Assembly (NCBI GenBank): GCA_028712795.1
Contig: JAQTPT010000036.1
Coordinates: 1 to 42,434 of the forward strand
DNA length: 42,434 bases
Direction: 5' to 3'
From: Methylococcales bacterium
Lineage (GTDB): Bacteria > Pseudomonadota > Gammaproteobacteria > Methylococcales > Methylomonadaceae
Positions 23,017-32,322 of the stretch are shown piece by piece. Within the stretch, counting starts at the first letter, position 1. Every line of letters begins with the position of its first letter. The position numbers and the translations under genes are program-made. A model generated the notes under the pieces. That model saw nothing but the letters and a program-made list of their open reading frames with translations, was not told the origin of the DNA and searched no databases.

Positions 23017-23577
23017 ATGTATGTAATATTAGCGATTGTCAGTTTAACCTCGTTGGGGCTATTTTTAGGCTTGTTACTCGGCATAGCCGCCAAGTACCTA
23101 AAAGTTGAAAGCAGTCCGGTTGTCGATGAACTGGAATCCTTGTTGCCCGGCTCACAATGCGGCCAATGCGGTTTTCCAGGATGCAGGCCGGCAGCGGAAG
23201 CGTTGGCCGAGGGCAAAGCACCGGCTACGATATGTCCGCCTGGCGGCAGCGCTCTGGCGGAACAAATTGCCGCTTTATTAGGCATGGATTTGGACTTAAG
23301 CGCCGTAAAAGAACCTGAATTGCTGGTAGCCAAAGTCAGTGAAGCCACCTGTACCGGCTGCACCCGCTGCTTTAAAGTCTGCCCTACTGACGCCATAGTT
23401 GGCGCGCCAAAACAAATTCACGCAGTAGTGGCCGATGCCTGTATTGGCTGTAAAAAATGCATTGAGGTATGCCCTACCGAATGCTTGCAAATGCACCCTG
23501 TTGAGGTCACTTTGCGGAACTGGCGGTGGTCTAAACCTGCCCTTCCCTTGCCTGAAGCGAGTGGCGCGGTATGTTAA
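23017..23577 (+). CDS. rnfB: Rnf complex Fe-S subunit RnfB
   Basis: The product has 186 aa from ATG 23017, which follows an AGGAATTC site; the frame opens earlier but only inside rnfA. An N-terminal membrane anchor (VILAIVSLTSLGLFLGLLLG) is followed by the four-cysteine cluster CGQCGFPGC...C at about 46-71, then a two-[4Fe-4S] ferredoxin domain (CTGCTRCFKVCP and CIGCKKCIEVCP). RnfB is the likely entry or exit point for ferredoxin electrons. It overlaps rnfC by 7 nt. Confidence 0.95.
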   Translation: MYVILAIVSLTSLGLFLGLLLGIAAKYLKVESSPVVDELESLLPGSQCGQCGFPGCRPAAEALAEGKAPATICPPGGSALAEQIAALLGMDLDLSAVKEPELLVAKVSEATCTGCTRCFKVCPTDAIVGAPKQIHAVVADACIGCKKCIEVCPTECLQMHPVEVTLRNWRWSKPALPLPEASGAVC

Positions 23578-25058
23578 GTTTATTTTCAAAAAAGCGTATC
23601 CGGGGCGGTGTCCACGCGGAACAACACAAAGCCTTGACCGCCACGCAAGCCATAGTCAGCAACTTTCCCTTGCCGGAGAAGCTGTATATTCCCTTGCAAC
23701 AACATGTCGGCAAGCCAGCAGAACCGCTGATTAGAGTCGGTGATAAAGTGCTTAAAGGCCAGTTATTGGCCTATAGCCAAGGCATGATCTCCGCGCCTGT
23801 CCATGCGCCCAGCTCGGGCATAATCCTTGATGTTAACGATTACCCCGCGCCCCATCCGTCGGCTTTACCAATCCGCATGATCGTACTGGAGACCGATGGC
23901 AAAGATGAATGGTTACCGGCACCGATTGTTGCCGATCCGTTCCAGTTAACACCGGAAGATATCAGTTTACGAGTGGGCGCAGCAGGCATAGTCGGCCTGG
24001 GCGGCGCAACATTTCCTACAGCGGTTAAGCTCAATATGGGGCGTGAGAACCGTATTGACACGCTTATCATTAATGGCGCGGAATGTGAGCCCTATTTGAG
24101 TTGTGATGACCGTTTAATGCAGGAACGCGCCGGACAGATTATCGACGGCGTGCGTTTGATGCTGCATGGCATGGAATCCGACAATGCCGTGATAGCGATT
24201 GAGGACAACAAACAGGAGGCTTTTCTTGCCATGCAAGCCGCTGCCCTGCCCTACCCTTTAATTAAGGTAATACAAATCCCAACCCGTTACCCAATGGGTT
24301 GGGATAGACAATTGATCCGATATGTGACGGGCAAGGAAGTTCCGGTAGGGTGCCGCTCATCGGAAATTGGCGTGACTATTCATAATGTCGGCACGGCATA
24401 CGCAACCCATAAGGCCATCCGCCTGGGACAACCGCTGGTAAACCGAGTGATCACCGTATCAGGCGGCGCGGTGGCACGCCCAATGAACGTAGAAGTGCCA
24501 TTGGGTACCTTAATCTCTGAACTGTTTAATTTTTGCAATGTAAATTCTGACCTGACCGCGCGTATTATCATGGGCGGCCCAATGATGGGCGATTCCTTGC
24601 CGCACACCGGTTTACCCACAGTAAAAGCCACGAGCGGGATTCTGGCATTAACGCAAAGCGAACTGAAAAATACCGATGAACAGCCCTGCATCCGCTGCGC
24701 CAGTTGCGTAACCGTTTGTCCGGCGGGACTGCGGCCCCTGGACATGGCTAACAATATCCGCATCAATCAATTGGATGTTGCCGTTGATATAGGCTTAAAA
24801 GACTGTATCAGTTGCGGCTGCTGTTCTTATATTTGTCCCTCCAATATTCCCCTGGTGCAATATTTTAAATATGCTTCGGGTGAAGTTGCGGCCAGGCAGC
24901 AGGCACAACATAAATCAGAACAGACCAAACGCTTGATTGATGCACGCAATGCCCGCATGGAACGCATAGCCCGCCAGCAGGAAGAAGAAGAACGAGTCTG
25001 GATAGCCGCGAAAAAAGAGCGGGAACGGCTAAAAGCCGAACAGGAGGCATTAGTATGA
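23571..25058 (+). CDS. rnfC: Rnf complex NADH-side subunit RnfC
   Basis: The product has 495 aa. Its N-terminal region carries RGGVHAEQHKALT and a barrel-sandwich fold; the central domain GAAGIVGLGGATFPTAVKLN is the NADH/FMN-binding part shared with NuoF; two ferredoxin-type clusters follow (CIRCASCVTVCP and CISCGCCSYICP). The C-terminal tail is an Ala/Gln/Glu/Arg-rich helix, short compared with the long repeats of E. coli RsxC. It is soluble and docks on the membrane subunits. ATGA overlap with rnfD. Confidence 0.95.
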   Translation: MLSLFSKKRIRGGVHAEQHKALTATQAIVSNFPLPEKLYIPLQQHVGKPAEPLIRVGDKVLKGQLLAYSQGMISAPVHAPSSGIILDVNDYPAPHPSALPIRMIVLETDGKDEWLPAPIVADPFQLTPEDISLRVGAAGIVGLGGATFPTAVKLNMGRENRIDTLIINGAECEPYLSCDDRLMQERAGQIIDGVRLMLHGMESDNAVIAIEDNKQEAFLAMQAAALPYPLIKVIQIPTRYPMGWDRQLIRYVTGKEVPVGCRSSEIGVTIHNVGTAYATHKAIRLGQPLVNRVITVSGGAVARPMNVEVPLGTLISELFNFCNVNSDLTARIIMGGPMMGDSLPHTGLPTVKATSGILALTQSELKNTDEQPCIRCASCVTVCPAGLRPLDMANNIRINQLDVAVDIGLKDCISCGCCSYICPSNIPLVQYFKYASGEVAARQQAQHKSEQTKRLIDARNARMERIARQQEEEERVWIAAKKERERLKAEQEALV

Positions 25059-26128
25059 TCCCGCACATGAAACCCAGCAGTGGCGCTCATGTCGGCGTTA
25101 ACGCCAGTGTCAGCCAAATCATGTGGCAAGTCATGCTGGCCATATCGCCCGCGACCGCATTCGGGCTGTTGCTTTTTGGCTGGCCGGCGTTGAATCTGTT
25201 TATTATTACCGTGGCATCAGCGGTTTTTTTTGAAGCCTTTTACTTGCGGTTGTCAGGGAGAATTGCCAAGCCTGTCCTTATGGATGGCTCTGCTGTATTG
25301 ACCGGCTGGTTACTGGCGATGACTCTACCGCCTTGGGCTCCATGGTGGATAGGCGTAGTCGGATCCGGAATGGCGATTATTTTAGGTAAACAGGTTTATG
25401 GCGGCCTGGGGCAAAACCTGTTTAACCCCGCCATGTTGGCCAGAGTCGCCTTGCTAATTTCGTTTCCTGTTGAAATGACCACCTGGGCGAATGTGTCACC
25501 GTTGTTTTTTTCACATTCCCCGGGTCTGGTCGAAAGCTGGCATATCACTTTTTCAGGACTGGAAAATCTGGACGCGACCACCGGCGCAACCACGCTGGGC
25601 TTTATCAAAACCGAATTTTCACAAAATCATGTTTTAGATGAAATATTGAAAGACTATTCAGGTTTTCTAAGTATTATCGGCTGGCGAGGCGGGAGTCTGG
25701 CTGAAACCTCAACGCTGCTGGCGGCCCTGGGCGGCGCTTGGTTAATCCGGCAGGGCGTTATTCAATGGCATATTCCTGTTTCTTTGTTATTGACTGTAAC
25801 GGTGTTAGCCAGTGTTTTTCATGTAATGGACGATCAACATTATGTCAGTCCGTTTCTGCATTTGAATTCAGGAGCTATGATGTTAGTGGCTTTTTTCATA
25901 GCCACCGATTATGTCACCTCGCCAAATACAAAGGCAGGCCAGCTGGTTTTCGGCGCGGGATGCGGACTTTTGATTTTCGTGATTCGTACGTGGGGAGCAT
26001 ACCCTGAAGGTGCTGCGTTTGCCATATTGCTGATGAACGCGGCGACACCCCTTATAGACCATTACATTCGCCCCCGGATTTACGGTCGCGACCGCAAAGG
26101 GAAACCGCTCGAAATCCCGAAATCGTAG
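25055..26128 (+). CDS. rnfD: Rnf complex membrane subunit RnfD
   Basis: The product has 357 aa with about nine membrane segments; it is homologous to NqrB. Family members bear a covalent FMN on a threonine in an SGAT-like motif; here DATTGATTLGFI holds the candidate residue. The GQNLFNPAMLARV and AAYPEG-like (GAYPEGAAFAILLMNA) segments are typical. It overlaps rnfC by 4 nt. An inverted-repeat insertion separates it from rnfG. Confidence 0.94.
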   Translation: MIPHMKPSSGAHVGVNASVSQIMWQVMLAISPATAFGLLLFGWPALNLFIITVASAVFFEAFYLRLSGRIAKPVLMDGSAVLTGWLLAMTLPPWAPWWIGVVGSGMAIILGKQVYGGLGQNLFNPAMLARVALLISFPVEMTTWANVSPLFFSHSPGLVESWHITFSGLENLDATTGATTLGFIKTEFSQNHVLDEILKDYSGFLSIIGWRGGSLAETSTLLAALGGAWLIRQGVIQWHIPVSLLLTVTVLASVFHVMDDQHYVSPFLHLNSGAMMLVAFFIATDYVTSPNTKAGQLVFGAGCGLLIFVIRTWGAYPEGAAFAILLMNAATPLIDHYIRPRIYGRDRKGKPLEIPKS

Positions 26129-26172
26129 GCTGGCTTAACCGGACAATTGTATCTCGAAAGCCAATACAAACG

Positions 26173-26248
26173 CCACGGATTCACAGATTAAACTTATGAA
26201 ATATTCAGAAGTAACAAACAAGTCATTTTATAATCCGTGAATCTGTGG
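26173..26248. repeat. 76-bp inverted-repeat element between rnfD and rnfG
   Basis: The arms CCACGGATTCACAGATTA (26173-26190) and TAATCCGTGAATCTGTGG (26231-26248) pair over 18 bp with two mismatches, around a 40-nt AT-rich loop. It resembles widely dispersed small palindromic repeats and sits in an unusually wide gap (170 nt) of an otherwise tight operon. Confidence 0.75.
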
Positions 26249-26298
26249 CAACAAAACACCCGTTGAGTAGTTACCAATGTTTGAACAGAGCGTGAACC

Positions 26299-27009
26299 AT
26301 GAAGCTTGACCCCGCAACTATCCAACGTCTGAAAGAAAAAATTGCCTTTTACCGGGAATTTTTAAAGGACTGGCTGGAACCGTCTAATTTGGCTCGGCTT
26401 AGACCCAAACTGGAATTTCAAACGGGCATTTTGGCCGGTTTTGCTTTGCTTGCCAGCATATTGCTGGGTATCACCAATTGCAGCACGGAAGACACTATTC
26501 AACAACGGCTTAATGAAGATTTGATCAAATCGCTGGAGGAAGTCGTCCCTGCCGCCTTGCATGACAACGACATGCTGCAAGACACGCTGACAGTCCATTC
26601 CGCCGATTTTAATATCGGCGCCAATGAAACCACGGTGTATCTGGCTAAAAAGTCTGGCAAAGTCACTGCCGTATGTTATAAATTTATTGCGCCTGACGGT
26701 TATTCGGGCCCAATCAATATGATAATGGGCGTAGACCGCGACGGCAATATTTTGGGCGTACGCGTGCTTAGCCACAAGGAAACCCCCGGCCTGGGCGACA
26801 AAATTGAAGTGGCCAAATCAGACTGGATATTGAACTTTGTTGGCCGCTCCCTGGACAATCTGACGCCGGCACAATGGGCAGTTAAAAAAGATGGGGGTAT
26901 CTTCGACCAGTTTGCCGGCGCGACCATCACGCCACGCAAGTCTGTGCAAGCCACTTATCGCGGCTTGCAATTGTTCAAAGCGCACCAAGCACAACTCATT
27001 AATCCATGA
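26299..27009 (+). CDS. rnfG: Rnf complex FMN-binding subunit RnfG
   Basis: The product has 236 aa. One membrane anchor (about 50-66, AGFALLASILLGITNC) precedes a periplasmic FMN-binding domain; covalent FMN is expected on the threonine of GATITPRSV-like sequence, here AGATITPRKSVQATYRG. The KETPGLGDKI motif is typical. The N-terminus has about 35 more residues than many RnfG proteins before the anchor. rnfE starts 10 nt later. Confidence 0.93.
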   Translation: MKLDPATIQRLKEKIAFYREFLKDWLEPSNLARLRPKLEFQTGILAGFALLASILLGITNCSTEDTIQQRLNEDLIKSLEEVVPAALHDNDMLQDTLTVHSADFNIGANETTVYLAKKSGKVTAVCYKFIAPDGYSGPINMIMGVDRDGNILGVRVLSHKETPGLGDKIEVAKSDWILNFVGRSLDNLTPAQWAVKKDGGIFDQFAGATITPRKSVQATYRGLQLFKAHQAQLINP

Positions 27010-27019
27010 GGAAATGACC

Positions 27020-27709
27020 ATGTTCATACCAGAAACCTATCGCAAAATTGCCGCTGACGGCATTTGGAACAATAACATCGTCTTTGGTCAAAACCTCGCG
27101 CTGTGCCCTTTGTTGGCAGTGACGGGAACCGCAACCAATGGCTTGGGGATGGGACTGGCTACACTGGTGGTCATCATTGGTTCCAACGGGCTCATTTCAC
27201 TCACGCGGCATTTAATCCCCAATGAAATCCGCATCCCTATTTTCGTGCTGCTCATCGCCGCGCTGGTGACTTTAGTGGATATTTTAATGAACGCTTGGGC
27301 GCATGAACTCTACAAAGTGCTGGGCTTGTTCATTGCCCTGATCGTCACCAATTGCGCCCTATTAGGCCGTGCCGAGGCTTTTGCCTCCAAACAGCCGGTA
27401 AAAGAAGCCTTATGGGATGGCCTGATGATGGGCTTGGGCTTCACCCTTGTCCTGGTCGCCCTTGGCGCGGCGCGGGAAATAAGCTCTGCCGGCACGCTGT
27501 TCGCTAATGCCTCGTTGTTGCTGGGCGAATCATTCAAGTTTCTGGAAATCACCGTTATTCCCAATTACAAAGGCTTTTTATTGATGGCGCTGCCGCCGGG
27601 TGGCTTCATTATGCTGGCCTTTATCATTGTCGTTAAGCGTCTGATAGACCAAAAACTTGTGCAAAGAAAAGAACAACCCGTGGTATTAAGCGAAGCGGTA
27701 ACTGAATAA
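27020..27709 (+). CDS. rnfE: Rnf complex membrane subunit RnfE
   Basis: The product has 229 aa with six hydrophobic segments, homologous to RnfA/NqrD. NNNIVFGQNLALCPLLAVTG and LIVTNCALLGRAEAFA carry the two cysteines of the intramembrane cluster. ATG 27020 is chosen over ATG 27014 because the GAGGA site at 27008-27012 is seven bases from it; the open frame extends upstream into rnfG without meaning. Confidence 0.94.
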   Translation: MFIPETYRKIAADGIWNNNIVFGQNLALCPLLAVTGTATNGLGMGLATLVVIIGSNGLISLTRHLIPNEIRIPIFVLLIAALVTLVDILMNAWAHELYKVLGLFIALIVTNCALLGRAEAFASKQPVKEALWDGLMMGLGFTLVLVALGAAREISSAGTLFANASLLLGESFKFLEITVIPNYKGFLLMALPPGGFIMLAFIIVVKRLIDQKLVQRKEQPVVLSEAVTE

Positions 27710-27725
27710 ACGATGAGGACTTGTT

Positions 27726-27986
27726 ATGAACGTTGGTGTTTGTTACGCAGAGGTCGATAGACAATTATGGATGCGCATTGAAGTGCCTGATAGTAGTACA
27801 ATAGAAGACACGATCACGCTGTCCGGTGTATTAAAACTCTACCCTGAAATAAACCTGGATAACCAAAAGGTCGGCATATTCGGCAAAATAGCCGCCTTGG
27901 ACACTCCTGTAAAAGAGGGTGACCGTGTGGAGATTTACCGGCAGATCACAGTCGATCCGCAAACCGTGCAGCGGCGTAGACGCTAA
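27726..27986 (+). CDS. rnfH: RnfH family protein
   Basis: This 86-aa protein of the RnfH (UPF0125) beta-grasp family has VCYAEVDRQLWMRIEVPDSS and KVGIFGKIAALDTPVKEGDR, ending in a basic QRRRR tail. RnfH closes rnf operons of diazotrophs and is needed for normal Rnf or nitrogenase function in some, but its biochemical role is unsettled. It follows rnfE by 16 nt. Confidence 0.92.
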   Translation: MNVGVCYAEVDRQLWMRIEVPDSSTIEDTITLSGVLKLYPEINLDNQKVGIFGKIAALDTPVKEGDRVEIYRQITVDPQTVQRRRR

Positions 27987-28015
27987 ACCATCTGAAAAAA
28001 ACTAAAGGAGGCTCA

Positions 28016-28210
28016 ATGTATGTATGCGTTTGTAAAGCCGTTACCGACTCACAAATTTTAACGGCCATTGAAAATGGGGTTTGCACGCGTAAACAGCTGA
28101 TTCATTGTTTCGGAGTGGGCAAGGATTGTGGAAAATGTAATAAAGAAGTGACCGATCTACTTAAACGGGGAACGGAATTAACCGTTGCAACAAATTACCC
28201 CAACCTTTAA
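28016..28210 (+). CDS. bfd: Bacterioferritin-associated ferredoxin
   Basis: This 64-aa [2Fe-2S] Bfd protein has the cysteine pattern [14 protein letters not shown] and [13 protein letters not shown] (C-X-C and C-X2-C). Bfd reduces the iron core of bacterioferritin so that Fe2+ is released. An AAGGAGG ribosome-binding site lies 6 nt before the ATG. It lies 29 nt after rnfH and directly before bfr, suggesting that iron storage and release is expressed with, or just after, the nitrogen-fixation genes. Confidence 0.93.
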   Translation: MYVCVCKAVTDSQILTAIENGVCTRKQLIHCFGVGKDCGKCNKEVTDLLKRGTELTVATNYPNL

Positions 28211-28232
28211 CAATCATAAAAGAGATACTCCC

Positions 28233-28697
28233 ATGAAAGGCGACGCAAAAGTCATTGGCTTCCTGAACAAAGCGCTTGAAAACGAACTAACCGCAATTAA
28301 CCAGTATTTTCTTCATGCCAGAATGTACAAGCATTGGGGATTCCAAAAACTTAACGAAAAGGAGTATCACGAATCGATCGATGAAATGAAACATGCCGAT
28401 CGAATTATTGAACGGATTCTTTTCCTCGAAGGACTCCCCAACCTGCAAAATCTGGGCAAATTATTAATCGGTGAAAATCCACTGGAAATGCTGACCTGTG
28501 ATTTAAAACTCGAACATATTGCCGTGCCCTTGCTCAGGGAAGCCGTTGCCTATTGCGAGAAGATCAGTGATTTTGTATCCCGTGACCTGTTTTCCCATAT
28601 CCTTGAAAGCGAAGAAGAGCACATCGACTGGCTGGAAACACAACTTGAGCTGATTGAAAAAGTGGGCTTGCAAAATTATTTGCAATCGCAAATGTAA
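28233..28697 (+). CDS. bfr: Bacterioferritin
   Basis: The product has 154 aa from ATG 28233; the frame opens earlier within bfd. Ferroxidase ligands fall at the canonical positions E18, E51 and H54, later E94 and the EEEH motif (E127/H130 region), and M52 is the haem ligand between subunits. The protein forms a 24-subunit shell that stores ferric iron. Its neighbour bfd supplies the electron partner for iron release. Confidence 0.95.
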   Translation: MKGDAKVIGFLNKALENELTAINQYFLHARMYKHWGFQKLNEKEYHESIDEMKHADRIIERILFLEGLPNLQNLGKLLIGENPLEMLTCDLKLEHIAVPLLREAVAYCEKISDFVSRDLFSHILESEEEHIDWLETQLELIEKVGLQNYLQSQM

Positions 28698-29166
28698 AAA
28701 AACATTCTCAAGCAAGACAGCTTGGACATGCTTTTTGCTCACCATTTTTCTCTCGCATCCATTGAGTATACAGGCATCCACCGCGCGGGCGCGGAAAGGA
28801 AGCGCCCGCCCTTAGCTGTTTAGGACTCGATTATATCGTGCCCGGCAAATCCAGGAAATATCGGACAACACAAATACGTTTCCCGGACTACCAACTCGCG
28901 CCGACGTTTTATTTTTGTCCATGGCATGATTGTACCCTTACCGTAGAATGGGTTGCATAGACTTCTGTTAACCTTCGGGTGGGATTATGAACCCGCAACG
29001 CGTGAAGTCATTGGCATTTTTTATCGTATAAAGGTTGGGCACGAAAAGCTGTGCCCGACTTCGCTAAACCAGTGGTCTTCAAAGTATTGGTGGGCAAAAG
29101 CATTGCCCACTCAACATGGCTCCAATGGCCTCAATCTTCGCGATCTTTTATCTCACCATTGCTCCT
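28698..29166. other. Intergenic region with three hairpins
   Basis: No gene was seen between bfr and the convergent PD40 gene. Perfect or nearly perfect stems lie at 28785-28809 (GCGGGCGC/GCGCCCGC), 29034-29059 (GTTGGGCAC/GTGCCCGAC) and 29090-29110 (GTGGGCAA/TTGCCCAC). They may end transcription from both sides; none has a long T tract. Confidence 0.6.
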
Positions 29167-30897
29167 TCAAGGGATGATGACGGGAGTGATGACCCTCACG
29201 GCGTTATTGGACGGCGCGTTGTCCTTCGGCGTAGCGCTGACACTGAGCTGTTGCGTCAGAGAGCAGGCTTCAGCCCTGATGTTGACAGCGACACTGGCAC
29301 TCGCCCCCGCAGCCAGGCTACCCAAGCGGCAGACGCTGATTGCAGCCTTGCTGCAGGAGGCGCCCTGACTGGGTATAATGCTGAGCACTGTGCCGTTGGA
29401 GACAATATCGGTCAACGCCACGTTGCCGGCACTATCCGGGCCATTGTTCTTGACTGTCAATTTGAAGCTCGCGGTTTGGCCTTTTTTTACCGATGCGGGT
29501 TTGGCGGTCACGGTGGCTTGCAGATCGGCGACATAGCTGGTGTTCAGCAGACGGTCACGGACAAAGATATCCGGAGCGTTGTTCGTGTCCCCGGCGACCA
29601 GGTTGGTGGCATACGAATCAAATACCACGAAGCGACCATCGACACTGATCGCCAAACCCCAAATCCCACTACCAAGATAACCATAGTTCCCCTGCACGCC
29701 CGCCGAACTGACGCTGACACGCGAGGTCGTGTTGGTCGTGCGGTCACGGACGAAGACATCGGCAGTACCATTCGTGTCCCCGGCGACCAGGTTGTTGGCA
29801 TCCGACGAAAACGCCACGTAGCGCCCATCGGCGCTAATCGCACTTGTCGAGCTTCCATAGTTCGAGTTCGCCTGCGTCCCTACCGAACTGACGCTGACGC
29901 GCGTGGTCGTATTGAGCGTGCGGTCACGAACAAAGACATCCCAAGTACGATTCGTGTCCCCTACTATCAGGTTGTTGGCAGCCGATTCAAAAGCTACGTA
30001 GCGTCCATCGGCGCTGATCGCGGGTTCACGGCTATAAGAGTTCCCCTGCACCCCTGCCAAACCGACGCTGACGCGCGTGGTCGTATGGTTCACGCAGTCA
30101 CGGACAAAGACATCGTCAATACCGTTCGTGTCCCCGGTGACCAGGTTGTTGGCATTCGTCGAAAAAGCCACGTAGCGCCCGTCGGCACTAATCGCGATGC
30201 GAGAGCGGAAGTCATTAAAATAATCGCCTTCATCGTTCCCGTAACCCTGCACGCCCGTCGAGCTCACATTGACGCGTGTGGTCTTGCCGGTCATGCGATC
30301 ACGGACAAAGACATCGGTATTACCATTCGTGTCCCCGTCGACCAGGTTGTCGGCCCACGACCTAAACGCCACGTAGCGCCCATCGGCGCTGATCGCGGGT
30401 TTAAAGCTATAGTCATTCCCCTGCTCGCCCTTCGAACTTACGCTAACGCGCGAGGTCGTGCCGGTCACGAGGTCACGGACAAAGATATCCAACGCATCAT
30501 TCGTGTCACCTGGGACCAGGTTGTTGACTTTCGACGAAAACACTATGTAGCGCCCGTTGGCGCTAATCGCGCTGGTATCAAATATTTCAAATGCATTATT
30601 AGAAACGCCATTGACGCGTGTGGTTTTGCCGGTCACGCGGTCACGGACATAGAGACTGCCGTACCCGGCGACCAAACCCCCAGCATAAGACGAAAACACT
30701 ACGTAGCGCCCGTCGGCGCTGATTGCGTCGGTAAAGCTGCAACCATACTCAGTGATATACGAACAGTCCGCCTGCGTCCCTGCCGAACTGACGCTGACGC
30801 GTGTGGTTTGCCCCGCATGCACGCCTGTCGTGGCGAGAAGCAGGGCGGTGGTGAATCCAATCATAAGGCGATTGAATGTGTTTTTATTTTTTTTCAT
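29167..30897 (-). CDS. Secreted PD40 beta-propeller protein with C-terminal DUF11 domain
   Basis: The product has 576 aa. The start MKKNKNTFNRLMIGFTTALL with a VHA-GQ cleavage site is a classical signal peptide, and the ATG follows AAGGAGATAG. Seven repeats of the form AISADGRYVAF...NNLVAGDTNG...DVFVRDR fill residues 50-450, the number of blades of a closed TolB/PD40 propeller. The end (about 455-570; TVTAKPASVKKGQTASFKLT, SSLAAGASASVAV-like) is a DUF11 immunoglobulin-like domain. It is probably periplasmic or surface-exposed; ligand unknown. A 648-aa open frame on the + strand across the same DNA is a by-product of the repeats. Confidence 0.9.
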   Translation of the reverse strand: MKKNKNTFNRLMIGFTTALLLATTGVHAGQTTRVSVSSAGTQADCSYITEYGCSFTDAISADGRYVVFSSYAGGLVAGYGSLYVRDRVTGKTTRVNGVSNNAFEIFDTSAISANGRYIVFSSKVNNLVPGDTNDALDIFVRDLVTGTTSRVSVSSKGEQGNDYSFKPAISADGRYVAFRSWADNLVDGDTNGNTDVFVRDRMTGKTTRVNVSSTGVQGYGNDEGDYFNDFRSRIAISADGRYVAFSTNANNLVTGDTNGIDDVFVRDCVNHTTTRVSVGLAGVQGNSYSREPAISADGRYVAFESAANNLIVGDTNRTWDVFVRDRTLNTTTRVSVSSVGTQANSNYGSSTSAISADGRYVAFSSDANNLVAGDTNGTADVFVRDRTTNTTSRVSVSSAGVQGNYGYLGSGIWGLAISVDGRFVVFDSYATNLVAGDTNNAPDIFVRDRLLNTSYVADLQATVTAKPASVKKGQTASFKLTVKNNGPDSAGNVALTDIVSNGTVLSIIPSQGASCSKAAISVCRLGSLAAGASASVAVNIRAEACSLTQQLSVSATPKDNAPSNNAVRVITPVIIP

Positions 30898-31795
30898 TGT
30901 AGCTATCTCCTTAAATGCGTGTACAAAAACAATAACTTCATTCGATTGATTCTGAAGCCTTCTTCCAATAATACGATCTCTATCTCTGCATGTGTGGCTA
31001 AGTGCCTGTTAACAAATCGCCCTAGCAACCCCGTAAGTTCTATTGTAAGCCTTATTCATTAAGCCTTACTGCCTGTTTCCAACTTCCCAAATGCAGGCTG
31101 TTATGACGTTGTGCGGCACTGGCTTTGCATTTAAGGCCATGGTAGCGTTAATCTCAGCGTGACTCACTCTAGCGATGGGATATAAAGCTTATGGACATTA
31201 AGTGGCGTTGGTTAAGCGCTACCGTTCTTTTCTAAAATAGCTCGTCGTTTAGGGTGATGCATGGATGGTTGGCTACTGCCGATCAGTGGCTCATTGATCT
31301 CATTGTTAAGCAACGATGAGAAAAAACCAATCGTGAGATATTAAACCAGAAAAAATAAAAATACTATTCGTATAAATACCTAGTAGTAGGACGCAATAGC
31401 TGTTTTATCGCGTATTGTGCCGCGTAGAATCATCGCATTCGGCGGAATACGCTGATCGGTCCAGTGGAGATCCCAAGGTCACCATCTGACCACGGATCCG
31501 TGAGCATGAGCTTTATACGGCTCCTCACGCAAGGGTTATCCGCAAAGAAACATTAAGCAAAAATGCTCTGTTTCAATTGGACTGTATTTCCTGCCCTTTC
31601 AAGTTAACAAACCAAGAGTCCGGAAACGCCTTCGTTACTGCCCGTAACTCTGACAGTGCCAAACGCCTGTTATTCGAAAAACGGCCTTAGCCGGTTTCGT
31701 GGATCTTCCCCACTTGACCAATGGTTGATAAAGGGGTTTCTTGCGTTTTTGCTGATGGGCCAATCTTGAAATAAACGCTAAAAAATAATTGATAA
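30898..31795. other. Long intergenic region without a recognisable gene
   Basis: About 900 bases between the PD40 gene and the panD terminator. I find no frame with a convincing start or motif on either strand. A perfect 12-bp palindrome CACGGATCCGTG lies at 31491-31502, within a stretch that may be a relic of a mobile element, which I cannot name. Confidence 0.5.
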
Positions 31796-31800
31796 TAAAA

Positions 31801-31833
31801 AACCCGCTAAGCCACTCTGTGGCTTAGCGGGTT
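31801..31833 (-). terminator. Strong bidirectional terminator after panD
   Basis: A 15-bp perfect stem (AACCCGCTAAGCCAC with its complement, loop TCT) is flanked by A on the left and T on the right, so it can act in both directions. It lies 33 nt past the panD stop. Confidence 0.92.
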
Positions 31834-31865
31834 TTTGTATTTAGTCCAATCTTTTTAAACCGCTG

Positions 31866-32246
31866 TCAGGCCAACTGGACAGGAATGGAAGAGGCGGAAC
31901 GTAACACTTCGTTTTTTTCGTTAAAATAAACCAGCGTCGGTTTATGCTTTTCAGCTTCATGCTGATCCAATAGCGTGTAGGCACACACAATTATCAGGTC
32001 ACCAGGGCAGGCCAAACGCGCCGCAGCCCCGTTTACCGAAAACACCCCGGAACCGTTCTCCGCACGGATGGCATACGTGGTAAAACGCGCGCCGTTGTTG
32101 ATATTGTAAATCTGAATCTGCTCGTATTCTCTGATGCCTGATAGATCAAGAATAGTGCCGTCAATTGCGCAAGAGCCCTCGTAGCCTAATTCCGAACGAG
32201 TCACTGTTGCCCGGTGTAACTTCGCTTTAAGCATCGTAATTTGCAT
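31866..32246 (-). CDS. panD: Aspartate 1-decarboxylase
   Basis: The product has 126 aa. PanD makes beta-alanine for pantothenate and self-cleaves between Gly24 and Ser25 to form its pyruvoyl group; here YEGSCAIDG places Ser at residue 25 exactly. [15 protein letters not shown] and [20 protein letters not shown] are conserved. In many bacteria panD follows panB-panC; here a 1.2 kb element with a target duplication lies between panC and panD, so panD must have its own promoter in the 66 nt between its ATG and the element, or be read from the element. Confidence 0.95.
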   Translation of the reverse strand: MQITMLKAKLHRATVTRSELGYEGSCAIDGTILDLSGIREYEQIQIYNINNGARFTTYAIRAENGSGVFSVNGAAARLACPGDLIIVCAYTLLDQHEAEKHKPTLVYFNEKNEVLRSASSIPVQLA

Positions 32247-32312
32247 AATAAAACACTATAAATACGTTTGAAAACTTGTCATTATCCATTAATTACAACA
32301 GTCCATCAACTT

Positions 32313-32322
32313 TTTAAGATAC
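32313..32322. repeat. Target-site duplication, left copy
   Basis: TTTAAGATAC abuts the left inverted repeat at 32323; the identical 10-mer abuts the right inverted repeat at 33557-33566. Confidence 0.85.

Noticed and set aside
29116..31062. 648-aa open frame on the + strand
   Set aside because: It is antisense to the PD40 gene, which has a signal peptide, a ribosome-binding site and seven regular blades; the repeat DNA keeps the opposite frame open. Its product is a low-sense repetition of basic peptides.
31430..31560. Group II intron or other ribozyme relic
   Set aside because: A stretch with GAGCTTTATACGG and a 12-bp palindrome looked intron-like, but I could not find domain V or an RT frame, so no call is made.
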